Below are positions 41,475-50,921 of a DNA stretch of 64,000 bases, one piece after another. The notes beneath the pieces are model-generated. The model was not told the origin of the DNA. It saw only the letters and a program-made list of their open reading frames with translations, and did no database searches. Source of the stretch: Streptosporangium pseudovulgare (GTDB taxonomy: Bacteria; Actinomycetota; Actinomycetes; Streptosporangiales; Streptosporangiaceae). The position numbers and the translations under genes are program-made. The DNA is taken from positions 1-64,000 of the forward strand of contig NZ_BMQJ01000014.1 of the NCBI RefSeq assembly GCF_014648055.1, written 5' to 3'. How positions within the stretch are numbered: the stretch's first letter is position 1; every line of letters starts with the position of its first letter.

Positions 41475-42887
41475 GTGTCCGACGAGTTCGACGTGATCGT
41501 GATAGGGGCCGGCCCCGCCGGGGAGAACGTCGCGGCCCGGGCCGTCCGCGGGGGGCTGAGCGCCGCGGTGGTGGAGGAGGACCTCGCCGGCGGTGAGTGC
41601 TCCTACTGGGCGTGCGTGCCCAGCAAGGCGCTGCTGCGCCCGGTGGAGCTGGCCGCCGACGTCCGCCGGGTGCCCGGCATGTCCACCGGACCCCTGGACG
41701 TCGCCGCGGTGCTCGCCCGGCGCGACGAGGCAGTCTCGCACCTCGACGACGCCGGGCAGGTGAAGTGGATCAAGAGCGTGCCCGCGGAGTTCGTACGGGG
41801 CCGGGGGCGGCTGAGCGGGCCGCTGCGGGTCGAGGTGACCGCTCCCGGCGGTGCCGTCCGCCTGCTGACCGCCCGGCACGCGGTCGTGCTGGCCACCGGC
41901 AGCCGGGCGGCGCTCCCGCCCATCCCCGGTCTGCGGGAGGCGGCCCCCTGGACGAGCCACGAGGTGACCGTCGCGCAGAAGATCCCGAAGCGGCTCGTCG
42001 TGGTGGGCGGCGGCGTGGTGGCCTGCGAGATGACGCAGGCCATGCACGGGCTGGGCGCCGAGGAGACGACGATGCTGGTGCGGGGCCGCTCGCTGCTGGA
42101 CCGGATGGAGCCGTTCGCCGGGGAGCTGCTGCGCGACTCGCTGGCCGACGGCGGCGTCGACGTCCGCTTCGGCGTCGAGGTGACGAAGGTGGAGCGGTCC
42201 GTACCGGGCGGCCCGGTGACCGTCCACCTGAGCGAGGGCCCGCCGATCACGGCCGACGAGCTGCTGATGGCCACCGGTCGCCGGCCCGCGACCGGCGACC
42301 TCGGCCTCGGCACCGTGGGCCTGCCCGAGAAGGGCCCGGTGGAGGTCGACGACAGCATGCGCGCCACCGGGGTCCCCGAGGGCTGGCTGTACGCGGTGGG
42401 CGACGTCAACGGCCGCAACCTCCTCACCCACATGGGCAAGTACCAGGCGCGGGTGTGCGGCGACGTGATCGCGGCGCGGGTCCGGGGCGACCGCGACGAC
42501 CTGCCGGGGCTGCGCGCCGTCGCCGACTCCCTCGGCGCGCCCCAGGTGGTCTTCACCGACCCGCAGGTCTGCGCGGTCGGCCGGACCGAGGCCGCCGCCC
42601 GCTCCGCGGGGTTCGACGTGCGCGTGGTGGAGTACGACCTGGCCTCGGTGACCGGGGCTTACCTGCTCGGCGAGGACTACCGGGGACGGGCGAAGGCGGT
42701 GGTGGACGAGCGGCGCCGCGTCCTGCTCGGGGTGACCTTCGTCGGCGCGGGCGTCGCCGAGCTGCTGCACTCGGCGACGATCGCGGTGACCGGCGAGGTG
42801 CCCCTCGACCGGCTGTGGCACGCCGTGCCGTCCTTCCCCACGGTCAGCGAGGTCTGGCTCCGCCTCCTGGAGGAATACGGCCTCTGA
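41475..42887 (+). CDS. FAD/NAD(P)-dependent disulfide-oxidoreductase-like flavoprotein
   Basis: A 470-aa flavoprotein of the dihydrolipoamide dehydrogenase/mercuric reductase superfamily. FAD-binding GAGPAGENVA lies at the N-terminus, and the redox site is a CxxxxC in GGECSYWACVPSKALL. A second dinucleotide fold VVGGGVVACEM and LYAVGDVNG are present. The C-terminal HAVPSFPTVSE differs from the HPHPTLSE-type motif that supplies the catalytic base in classical members, so the true substrate may be a quinone or other acceptor. GTG at 41475 is preferred: GGAGG lies 5 nt upstream, whereas the ATG at 41472 leaves only 2 nt. A three-copy repeat array follows the stop. Confidence 0.87.
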   Translation: MSDEFDVIVIGAGPAGENVAARAVRGGLSAAVVEEDLAGGECSYWACVPSKALLRPVELAADVRRVPGMSTGPLDVAAVLARRDEAVSHLDDAGQVKWIKSVPAEFVRGRGRLSGPLRVEVTAPGGAVRLLTARHAVVLATGSRAALPPIPGLREAAPWTSHEVTVAQKIPKRLVVVGGGVVACEMTQAMHGLGAEETTMLVRGRSLLDRMEPFAGELLRDSLADGGVDVRFGVEVTKVERSVPGGPVTVHLSEGPPITADELLMATGRRPATGDLGLGTVGLPEKGPVEVDDSMRATGVPEGWLYAVGDVNGRNLLTHMGKYQARVCGDVIAARVRGDRDDLPGLRAVADSLGAPQVVFTDPQVCAVGRTEAAARSAGFDVRVVEYDLASVTGAYLLGEDYRGRAKAVVDERRRVLLGVTFVGAGVAELLHSATIAVTGEVPLDRLWHAVPSFPTVSEVWLRLLEEYGL

Positions 42888-42914
42888 CCCGCAAGGAGGC
42901 GCCGGCGTCCGGAC

Positions 42915-43256
42915 CCGCGAGGGGCGCCGGTGTCTGGACTGAGGAACGCAGGAGCGAAGCGACGCAGTGACGAGGGAAGACACCGGGCTCAAGCCCCCGA
43001 GCCGCGACACGAAGCGTCGCCATGAGCCCGCGAGGGGGCGCCGGTGTCTGGACTGAGGAACGCAGGAGCGAAGCGACGCAGTGACGAGGGAAGACACCGG
43101 GTCTGAGCCCCCGAGCCGCGACACGAAGCGTCGCCATGAGCCCGCGAGGGGGCGCCGGTGTCTGGACCGAGGAACGCAGGAGCGAAGCGACGCAGTGACG
43201 AGGGAAGACACCGGGTCTGAGCCCCCGAGCCGCGACACGAAGTGTCGCCATGAACA
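42915..43256 (-). repeat. Three tandem copies of a 114-bp repeat
   Basis: Near-identical units with an exact 114-bp period (TGTCTGGAC at 42931, 43045 and 43159) fill the space after the flavoprotein gene. Each holds the arms CCGGTGTCT and AGACACCGG, 42 nt apart, with a loop rich in GAACGCAGGAGCGAAGCGAC. Differences between units are single bases. The same family occurs inverted at 28.6 kb and 56.0-56.3 kb. There are no terminal inverted repeats or transposase, so it is not an insertion sequence. Confidence 0.93.
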
Positions 43257-43370
43257 CAGTCGCATATTTAGATAAGTTTTGCGATTTTTCTGACACCACC
43301 CACGAGCAACATGCGGAATTACAACCGTATAGGTGAGGTTCCGTGACGCCCGGGGAGGTGAGGTCGCCGC
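43257..43370 (+). promoter_or_regulatory. AT-rich promoter region of the membrane-protein gene
   Basis: This is one of the few AT-rich stretches in the window (CATATTTAGATAAGTTTTGC from about 43262). CGGAA at about 43315 and TTCCG at about 43339 form a spaced dyad around AACCGTATAGGT. It sits between the repeat array and the start at 43371 and should contain the promoter. Confidence 0.5.
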
Positions 43371-44192
43371 ATGGGGACGAGCGATGACGCGGCGGGGCGG
43401 CCCGCGCTCCGGGAGTCGGCTCTCCCGGCGTCGGATCGGCGCTCCTCCCCGGGGTCCGATCTTCCGCCGCCGGACCCGTACTTCTTCGTCCCGGAGGCGG
43501 GCCGTCCGGCCCCGGTCCTGCCGCCCGCCTCTCCCGAGCCTGACTTCCGGATGCTGGATCGGCGGGAGCGGGCCGTCATCGGCCGGATGCTGGCGGGCCT
43601 GACGCTGGGCATGGCCCTCTCCCTGGCCGGCCGGACGGCCGCCGGTGCGCTGCCCGCGCATGTCGTGGCCTTCTACGACCCCTACCTGTACGGCGTGCTG
43701 ATCCTGGCCATGACGCGCGGCATCTCCCGGCCCGGCTGGGCCCTGCTGACCGGCTGTCTCACCGGGGCGGGCATCGCGGCCGGTCACATGACGGCTCACG
43801 CGCTCGACCACCAGACCCCGCTCGTCCCCGGCGGCACCGGAGACACCGGGGGCATCGGCTGGGAGATGGCGGCGCTGGCCGTCGTGCTGATCGCCTTCGG
43901 CCTGACCGGGCATCTCTGCCGCCGTCCCGGCCGGTGCGGCGATCTCGTGGTGGGAGCGCTCAGCGGGGTGCTGCTGGCCCGGTTCGCCCAGGAGCTCCGG
44001 TCGGCGGAGCTGCTGGACCGCGTGGGCTCCCTCGCGGTTCCGTGGTCGCTCGCGGCCCTGGCGGTCATGGGCCTGGCGTTGCCGGTCATCCTGCGGCCGA
44101 CCGCGGCGGCGCGGGTCCGCACCGCCGCCGTCACCTTGATCTGCGCCGCCCTCTGCGTGGTCGTCCTCTCCGTCCTGCCCCTGTTCGGCTGA
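43371..44192 (+). CDS. Multi-spanning membrane protein of unknown function
   Basis: A 273-aa protein. A disordered Pro/Ser-rich N-terminus (about 1-60) precedes six to seven hydrophobic spans between about 68 and 270, with small loops. One loop has DHQTPLVPGGTGDTGG. A cluster of Arg/Cys (CRRPGRCGD) lies in a cytoplasmic loop. I recognise no family. GAGG lies about 9-12 nt upstream of the ATG. It stands alone between the repeat array and a convergent acyl-CoA dehydrogenase gene. Confidence 0.75.
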   Translation: MGTSDDAAGRPALRESALPASDRRSSPGSDLPPPDPYFFVPEAGRPAPVLPPASPEPDFRMLDRRERAVIGRMLAGLTLGMALSLAGRTAAGALPAHVVAFYDPYLYGVLILAMTRGISRPGWALLTGCLTGAGIAAGHMTAHALDHQTPLVPGGTGDTGGIGWEMAALAVVLIAFGLTGHLCRRPGRCGDLVVGALSGVLLARFAQELRSAELLDRVGSLAVPWSLAALAVMGLALPVILRPTAAARVRTAAVTLICAALCVVVLSVLPLFG

Positions 44193-44246
44193 CCGGGAGG
44201 GCCGCCGGGGCCGCCGGCGGCCGGGAGGGTCCGGGCCTTCCCCTGA

Positions 44247-45392
<1,146 letters not shown>

Positions 45393-45421
45393 ATCCGCTC
45401 CAGGTCATGGGCGAGAGCGAC

Positions 45422-45450
45422 AAAAAGGGTGACCGGGTTCACCGGCCACC
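45422..45450 (-). terminator. Intrinsic terminator with T-tract after the M24 peptidase gene
   Basis: On the minus strand a 9-bp stem (GGTGGCCGG with CCGGTCACC, one G-U pair) and a 5-nt loop are followed by CTTTTTG. It is the clearest T-tract terminator in the window and separates the M24 and acyl-CoA dehydrogenase genes. Confidence 0.8.
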
Positions 45451-45466
45451 CCGATTGTGACACTTG

Positions 45467-46582
45467 TTACACGATGACGAGTTCACGAGGCCGGTGGTTG
45501 ACCCGCTCGCCGCCCTCCTCGGTGCAGACGAGGATGTCCTCGATGCGGGCGCCGTGGGCGCCGGGGAGATAGATGCCCGGCTCGACGGAGAAGGCGAAGC
45601 CCGGCGCCATCGGCTCGGCGTTGCCCGCGACGATGTAGGGCTCCTCGTGGGTCTCCAGGCCGATGCCGTGGCCGGTGCGGTGGATGAAGTACTCGCCGTA
45701 GCCCTCCTCGGCGATCACCTCCCGCGCGGCGGCGTCGATGGCCTCGCACGCGACGCCGGGCCGTACCGCCCGGCAGGCGGCCTCCTGGGCGCGCTGGAGC
45801 ACGTCGTAGTACTTGACGAAGTCGGCCGGGGGCTCCCCGACGCAGTAGACCCGGGTGGAGTCGGAGCAGTAGCCGCTGGGCATCTGGCCCCCGATGTCCA
45901 CCACGACCGGCTCCCCGGGCTGGATGACCCGGTCCGACAGCTCGTGGTGCGGGCTGGCGCCGTTGGGGCCGGAGCCGACGATGACGAAGTCGACGGTCGT
46001 GTGACCGGCGGCGACGATCGCCTCGGCGATGTCCCGCCCGACCTCCCTCTCGGTACGGCCGGCCCGCAGGAACCCGGGCACCTGGGCGTGGACGGCGTCG
46101 ATGGCGGCGCCCGCCTCGCGCAGCGCGGCCACCTCGGCCGGGCTCTTGCGCATGCGCAGCCCCCGCAGGACCGTCCCGGCGAGCACCTGCTCGGCACCGG
46201 GGAGCGCGTCGCGGAAGCGCAGCGACTGCATCGCCCACATGCGGTCGGCCAGGCCGACCCGGGAGACCCCGCCCAGCCGGGCCCCGATCGCCGCGTACGG
46301 GTCGTCGGTCTCGTCCCAGGGCACGAACTCGACGCCCAGCCGGGAGGCCGGGGAGTGCTCGGCGGCGGGCAGCTCCAGACGGGGCACCACGAGGAAGGCG
46401 TCACCCTCGGCCGGCAGCACCAGGCAGGTGAGCCGCTCCAGCGGCAGCGCGTCGTAGCCGGTCACGTACCGCAGGTCGGGGCCGGGCGTCAGAAGCAGCG
46501 CGCCGAGCCCGGCGGCGGCGGTCGCCCGCTGGGCGTCGGCCAGGCGGGTAACGGGATACAGGTCAGCAGACTCCGTTGTCAC
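45467..46582 (-). CDS. M24-family metallopeptidase (Xaa-Pro aminopeptidase/dipeptidase type)
   Basis: A 371-aa cytosolic peptidase. The N-terminal creatinase-like domain covers about 1-135. The pita-bread catalytic domain carries metal ligands Asp (VVVDIGGQ), Asp (SDSTR), His (GHGIGLETHEEP), Glu (SVEPGIY) and Glu (RIEDILV). It should remove N-terminal residues next to proline. The GTG at 46582 is chosen: the -10-like TAGATT ends 7 nt upstream and no ribosome site is present, consistent with a leaderless message. A TTG three codons earlier is the alternative. Confidence 0.92.
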   Translation of the reverse strand: MTTESADLYPVTRLADAQRATAAAGLGALLLTPGPDLRYVTGYDALPLERLTCLVLPAEGDAFLVVPRLELPAAEHSPASRLGVEFVPWDETDDPYAAIGARLGGVSRVGLADRMWAMQSLRFRDALPGAEQVLAGTVLRGLRMRKSPAEVAALREAGAAIDAVHAQVPGFLRAGRTEREVGRDIAEAIVAAGHTTVDFVIVGSGPNGASPHHELSDRVIQPGEPVVVDIGGQMPSGYCSDSTRVYCVGEPPADFVKYYDVLQRAQEAACRAVRPGVACEAIDAAAREVIAEEGYGEYFIHRTGHGIGLETHEEPYIVAGNAEPMAPGFAFSVEPGIYLPGAHGARIEDILVCTEEGGERVNHRPRELVIV

Positions 46583-46589
46583 ACCGCCC

Positions 46590-46595
46590 AATCTA
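46590..46595 (-). promoter_or_regulatory. -10-like hexamer of a probable leaderless M24 transcript
   Basis: On the minus strand TAGATT is followed by 7 nt and then the GTG start codon. No Shine-Dalgarno sequence fits in that space. Transcription from this element would begin at or next to the start codon. Confidence 0.5.
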
Positions 46596-46697
46596 GTACC
46601 GGAAGGACGAACGACGCATCCGGCCCCGGAGCACCAAGGAAAGTGCGGGAAAGCCCGGGAAACCCCACCCGGATCGCGATGACATCACTACACTCCG

Positions 46698-46728
46698 TTG
46701 AAGCACGATCACAATTTGTCAATAGAAT
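46698..46728 (+). promoter_or_regulatory. Possible promoter of the PAS-PP2C gene
   Basis: TTGAAG (46698-46703) and TAGAAT (46723-46728) are 19 bp apart in an AT-richer stretch. A start point near 46735 would leave a 5' leader of about 28 nt before the ATG at 46763. Confidence 0.4.
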
Positions 46729-46762
46729 GTCCGCAAGACCTCACATCTCGAGAGCGAGCTAA

Positions 46763-48046
46763 ATGGTCGGCGTAGTGGGCGGCCACCAGCCCCCCCTCCA
46801 CCCACGAAACGACCACGTGACCGGTTCCGCCCCGCTGACCACGACCGACACGACGCGGCGCCCGCGGGAAGAGCCGGACGAGCACCTGGCCGTCGAACAT
46901 CACCTCCTCAGCGTCCGGCTGGCACAGGCCGAACGGCTGGGCGATCTCGGCTGGGCCGAATGGAATCTCCAGACCGGGGAGACCATCTGGTCCGACCGGG
47001 TGTACGCCATCTTCGGCCGCGATCCCGGCGAGGGGCCCATCCGCCTGGCGGACCTGGCCTCCCACGTCGAGACAGGCGACCGGGCCGGCCTGGACCGCCT
47101 GCTGCGGTCCGTCGTGCACCGGGCCGAGCCGGGCGAGACCGAGTTCCGCATCCGCCGCCGGGGCGAGATCCGCAACCTGCGGGCGGCCCTGGACCCCGTG
47201 GCGGCCGGCGGGCGCACCGCCGTGCACGGCGTGATCCAGGACGTCACCGGCCACCGCCGGGCCGAGCATGGCATCACCGAGGCGCGGCGCCGGCTGGGTG
47301 AGCTCCTCGGCCGGGCGACCCGGGAGCGGCGGCAGAGCGAGGCCCTGTGCGAGGCGCTGCTGCCCGGCCCCGCCTCCCCGTCCGGCCTGCCCGGTGCGCG
47401 GATCGAGACGCGCTACCACCCGGCCGGCGCCGAGGACGGCCTCGGCGGCGACTGGCACGACGCCGTCCCCCTGCCGGACGGCCGGATCCTGCTGGCCGTC
47501 GGCGACGTGTCCGGGCACGGCCTGCCCGCCGCCGCGGAGATGACCGTGCTGCGGCACGCGCTGGCGGCCCTGGCGATGACCGGCGAGCCGGTCGGCCGGC
47601 TGCTGTCGTGGCTCAATCACCTGGTGACGCACCGGATGGCCGAGGCCACCGCGACCGCCGTCGCCGGCCACCTCGACCCGGCCACCGGCGTGTTCACCTG
47701 GAGCCAGGCCGGGCACCCCGCGCCGGTCCTGGTCCGCGACGGGACGGCCGTCCAGCTCGCCCCGCCCGACGGGGTGCTGCTCGGCGCCACCCTCACCGAG
47801 CCGTACGCCTCGGCCGAGATCCGGTTGCGCGAGGACGACCTGCTGCTGCTGTTCACCGACGGCCTCGTGGAGCGGCGCGACCGCGACATCGACGACGGCG
47901 TCGCGCTGCTGCTGGAGGTGGCGGCCGGGTTGTCCGGGCTGCGCGGGGCCGGCCTGGCCGCCGGGCTCGACCGGCTGGTCGAGGCGGTCGGCGGCCCCAA
48001 CCCCGAAGACGACGTCTGCGTGCTGGCGTTCGCCCCGGCCGGTTGA
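46763..48046 (+). CDS. PAS-domain PP2C (SpoIIE-type) phosphatase
   Basis: A 427-aa protein. The N-terminus is flexible (1-45). A PAS-like sensor domain (about 55-170) contains DLGWAEWNLQTGETIWSD and IFGRDPGEG. A short coiled-coil linker leads to a SpoIIE PP2C domain (about 205-425) with GLGGDWHDAVPL, VGDVSGHGLPAA, QAGHPAPVL, DLLLLFTDGLVER and the closing PEDDVCVLAF. It probably dephosphorylates an STAS-type anti-anti-sigma factor; none is adjacent. The ribosome site is weak (GAGCGAG). A GTG 54 bp downstream is a less likely start. Confidence 0.9.
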   Translation: MVGVVGGHQPPLHPRNDHVTGSAPLTTTDTTRRPREEPDEHLAVEHHLLSVRLAQAERLGDLGWAEWNLQTGETIWSDRVYAIFGRDPGEGPIRLADLASHVETGDRAGLDRLLRSVVHRAEPGETEFRIRRRGEIRNLRAALDPVAAGGRTAVHGVIQDVTGHRRAEHGITEARRRLGELLGRATRERRQSEALCEALLPGPASPSGLPGARIETRYHPAGAEDGLGGDWHDAVPLPDGRILLAVGDVSGHGLPAAAEMTVLRHALAALAMTGEPVGRLLSWLNHLVTHRMAEATATAVAGHLDPATGVFTWSQAGHPAPVLVRDGTAVQLAPPDGVLLGATLTEPYASAEIRLREDDLLLLFTDGLVERRDRDIDDGVALLLEVAAGLSGLRGAGLAAGLDRLVEAVGGPNPEDDVCVLAFAPAG

Positions 48047-48134
48047 ACGGCCGTCATGTCCGAGCCGATGCTTCCAAACGCCCACCGGCAGCGGCGTCTC
48101 CCGTTCCCCGGCGACTTACGGGCATGCTGATCTC

Positions 48135-49043
48135 ATGACGACCGATCCCCAGAAGCTTCTTTTGCTGGACACCCCCTCCCTTTACTTCCGTGCCTTCTAC
48201 GGAGTCCCCGAGTCGGTGACCGCGCCGGACGGCATGCCGGTCAACGCCGTCCGCGGGCTCATCGACATGATCGCCATGCTGGTCCGGGAGCACTCCCCCG
48301 GTGAGCTGGTGGCCTGCATGGACGCCGACTGGCGTCCGGCCTTCCGGGTGGCGGCGATCCCCTCCTACAAGGCGCACCGGCTCGCCGCCGACGGCGGCGA
48401 GGAGGTCCCCGACACCCTGGCCCCGCAGGTGCCGGTGATCGAGCGGGTGCTCGACGCCGCCGGCATCGCCCGCGTCGGGGTGCCCGGCTACGAGGCCGAC
48501 GACGTGATGGGCACGTTCACCGCCCGGGCCCGCGGGCCGGTGGACATCGTCACCGGTGACCGCGACATGTTCCAGCTCGTCGACGACGCCCGCCCCGTCC
48601 GCGTCCTGTACACCGCGCGGGGCGTCAAGAACCTCCAGATCGTCGACGAGGCCGCGGTGTCCGCCCGGTACGGCGTGCCGGGCCGCTCCTACGCCGACTT
48701 CGCCGTGCTCCGCGGCGATCCCAGCGACGGCCTGCCCGGCGTCGCCGGGATCGGAGACAAGACGGCGGCCGCGCTGATCACCCGGTTCGGCTCGCTGGAG
48801 GCGCTGGTCACGGCCCTGGACGACGGCGCGGGCGACCTGCCGGCCGGGCAGCGCGCCAAACTCGCCGCGGCCCGCGACTATCTGCGCGCCGCACCCGCGG
48901 TGGTCCGGGTGGCGCACGACGCGCCGGTCCCGGAGCTCGACCTGTCCCTGCCCGCCGCGCCGCGCGACCCGGAGGCGCTCGACGCCCTGGCCGAGCGGTA
49001 CGGCCTGCGCGGCCCGCTCAAGCGCCTGTCCGCCGTGCTCTGA
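48135..49043 (+). CDS. Stand-alone 5'-3' exonuclease (FEN-like)
   Basis: A 302-aa homologue of the N-terminal exonuclease domain of DNA polymerase I, without a polymerase part. Motifs are LLLLDTPSLYFRAF, CMDADWRPAFR, the acidic cluster YEADDVMGT, VTGDRDMFQLVDD and the helix-hairpin-helix DGLPGVAGIGDKTAAALI. It should remove RNA primers or flaps in replication or repair. No clear ribosome site precedes the ATG. Downstream the end of the gene is partly duplicated as short tandem repeats. Confidence 0.92.
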   Translation: MTTDPQKLLLLDTPSLYFRAFYGVPESVTAPDGMPVNAVRGLIDMIAMLVREHSPGELVACMDADWRPAFRVAAIPSYKAHRLAADGGEEVPDTLAPQVPVIERVLDAAGIARVGVPGYEADDVMGTFTARARGPVDIVTGDRDMFQLVDDARPVRVLYTARGVKNLQIVDEAAVSARYGVPGRSYADFAVLRGDPSDGLPGVAGIGDKTAAALITRFGSLEALVTALDDGAGDLPAGQRAKLAAARDYLRAAPAVVRVAHDAPVPELDLSLPAAPRDPEALDALAERYGLRGPLKRLSAVL

Positions 49044-49134
49044 GGGTCCGCGCCCGCCTGCGCTGAGGGTTCGCGCTCGTCCGCGCTGAGGGTTCGCGCC
49101 GCCGTACCGTCGTGCTCTGAGGGCCCGCGCCCCC
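49036..49134 (+). repeat. Tandem copies of the exonuclease 3' end
   Basis: CTGAGGGTCCGCGC, which includes the TGA stop of the exonuclease gene, recurs as close variants at 49063, 49086 and 49117 (periods 23, 23 and 31 bp). The last copy again begins GTGCTCTGAGGG like the gene end. This is a local duplication of the terminus. Confidence 0.8.
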
Positions 49135-49366
49135 GTCCCACCGCACCCGCCCGCGGCGGGACGGCCGTACGGCGGCCTGGCGGAGACGGGTGCGGTGGGC
49201 ATCATCGGGGCGCGGCGGGGAAGGCGTGTCCTTCGACCCCGCACCCGAAGGACGTCGAGATGCCAGGATCCACCGCCTCCGGCGCGGCCACCGGCCCCGC
49301 CGCCGGCCCGCGTCGGCCCGCCGGTCCCGCGCCGCGCTCCGGTGCGGCCGGCGCGACGGTGAACGA
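49135..49366. other. Upstream region of the RNB gene
   Basis: It contains an 8-bp hairpin (GTCCTTCG at 49228-49235, complement at 49246-49253) and GCCGTACGGC at about 49163. AAGGA lies 7 nt before an in-frame ATG at 49260, which would add 40 disordered residues to the RNB protein. No separate gene is supported. Confidence 0.45.
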
Positions 49367-49372
49367 TAGGTT
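49367..49372 (+). promoter_or_regulatory. -10-like hexamer before the RNB gene
   Basis: TAGGTT is followed by 7 nt and the GTG at 49380, with no ribosome site between. This is consistent with a leaderless transcript. No good -35 was found. Confidence 0.45.
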
Positions 49373-49379
49373 GGCCCCC

Positions 49380-50807
49380 GTGTCCCCCAGAACCATACGG
49401 ATGCCCGAAGAGCCCCATCCGCGGCTCGACGATGGTTTCGAGCGGATCCGCCGGGAGCTGCGGCTTCCCGAGGAGTTCCCCCGCGCCGTGATCGACGAGG
49501 CCGAATGGGTGACCCAGGCGCCCGTCCTGCCGGAGCTGGACCGCACCGACCTGCCGTTCATCACCATCGACCCGTCCGGCTCCATGGACCTGGACCAGGC
49601 GATGCACCTGGAGGAGCGGCCCGGCGGTTACCGCGTCTGGTACGCCGTCGCCGACGTCGGGGCGTTCGTGCGGCCCGGCGGCGCGATCGACCTGGAGGCC
49701 CGCGAGCGCGGCGAGACCGTCTACCTGCCCGACGGGCGGGTGCCGCTGCACCCGCCCGTGCTGTCGGAGGGCGCGGCCAGCCTGCTGCCCGGGGTGACGC
49801 GCTCGGCCGCGCTGTGGTGCGTCGACCTCGACTCCGACGGCCGGATCGTGGGCGCCGACGTGACCCGGGCGCTGGTGCGCAGCCGCGAGCGGCTCGACTA
49901 CGACTACGTGCAGGCCGCGGTGGACACCGGCACCGCCGACGGCACGCTGCGGCTGCTGGCCGAGATCGGCCGGCTCCGTCTCGCGCTGGAGCGCGACCGC
50001 GGCGGGGTCAGCCTGCCCACCCCCGAGCAGGAGGTCGTCCCCGACGGGGACGGCTACCGGGTGGAGCTGCGCGCCTCACTCGACGCCGAGACGTGGAACG
50101 CCCAGATCTCGCTGCTGACCGGCATGGCCGCCGCCTCGATGATGCTGGACGCCGAGATCGGCCTGCTGCGGGTGCTGCCGCCCGCGCCGGCCGAGGAGGT
50201 CGCCCGGATGCGCCGGGCCGCCGCCGCTCTGGGCGTGTCCTGGCCGGAGGACGCCTCATACGGCGACGTGGTGCACGGCCTGGACCCGAAGGTCCCCGAG
50301 CACGCCGCGTTCCTGCGGGAGTCCACGGTGCTGCTGCGTGGCGCCGGGTACGTCGCCTTCAACGGCGAGCCGCCCCGGCAGGCGGAGCACGCCGCGGTGG
50401 CGGCGCCGTACGCGCACGTGACCGCGCCGCTGCGGCGGCTCGTCGACCGCTACGCCACCGAGATCTGCCTGGCGGTCGCCGCGGGCGAGCCGGTGCCGGA
50501 GGGGATCCAGGCGGTCATGGGCGAGCTGCCGGACATCATGCAGGCCACCGGGCGGCGGGCGGGCGCCGCCGAGCGTGCCTGCGTGGACCTGGTGGAGGCG
50601 TTCGTGCTGCGCGACCGGGTGGGGCAGACGTTCGACGCGGTGGTGATCGACGTGGCCGACGACGGGGAGTCCGGCGTGGTCCAGGTCACCGGCCCGGCGG
50701 TGGTGGCCCGCTGCGACGGCGAGCGGCTGCCGCTGGGCGAGGCCGTCCGGGTACGACTGACCCGCGCCGACCCGGCGACCCGGGAGGTCCGGTTCAGCGT
50801 GGCGTAG
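49380..50807 (+). CDS. RNB-domain ribonuclease (RNase II/R-like, short form)
   Basis: A 475-aa exoribonuclease. The RNB catalytic signature ITIDPSGSMDLDQAMHLEE provides the aspartates that bind magnesium. Further blocks are WYAVADVGAFVRPGGAIDLE, ARERGETVYLPDGRVPLHP and HVTAPLRRLVDRY. A final S1-like OB segment (about 415-475) closes the protein. It lacks the N-terminal cold-shock domains of RNase R. The GTG at 49380 is preferred because homologous proteins begin near this point and a -10-like element lies 7 nt upstream. An ATG at 49260 with a good ribosome site is the alternative. Confidence 0.9.
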   Translation: MSPRTIRMPEEPHPRLDDGFERIRRELRLPEEFPRAVIDEAEWVTQAPVLPELDRTDLPFITIDPSGSMDLDQAMHLEERPGGYRVWYAVADVGAFVRPGGAIDLEARERGETVYLPDGRVPLHPPVLSEGAASLLPGVTRSAALWCVDLDSDGRIVGADVTRALVRSRERLDYDYVQAAVDTGTADGTLRLLAEIGRLRLALERDRGGVSLPTPEQEVVPDGDGYRVELRASLDAETWNAQISLLTGMAAASMMLDAEIGLLRVLPPAPAEEVARMRRAAAALGVSWPEDASYGDVVHGLDPKVPEHAAFLRESTVLLRGAGYVAFNGEPPRQAEHAAVAAPYAHVTAPLRRLVDRYATEICLAVAAGEPVPEGIQAVMGELPDIMQATGRRAGAAERACVDLVEAFVLRDRVGQTFDAVVIDVADDGESGVVQVTGPAVVARCDGERLPLGEAVRVRLTRADPATREVRFSVA

Positions 50808-50827
50808 TGGCGTAGCCCCGGCGTCAC

Positions 50828-50861
50828 GAAGGCCGCGTCCGGATCACCGGGCGCGGCCTTC
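50828..50861. terminator. Hairpin between RNB gene and small membrane gene
   Basis: A perfect 10-bp stem (GAAGGCCGCG at 50828-50837 with 50852-50861) has a 14-nt loop. It lies between convergent stops at 50807 and 50922. Confidence 0.75.
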
Positions 50862-50921
50862 AGGTGACGGGTCCTCCCGCGGCGGAGCCCCTGCGGGGTC
50901 CGCGCGGGCCGCCCGTCTCGA

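Noticed and set aside
42915-43256. CRISPR array
   Set aside because: Units are 114 bp and nearly identical throughout; there are no short repeats with unique spacers and no cas genes.
42844-43299. 151-codon repetitive ORF across the triple 114-bp array
   Set aside because: It arises because 114 is divisible by three. It overlaps the end of the flavoprotein gene and has no ribosome site. I list the DNA repeat instead and raise the shared frame only as a question.
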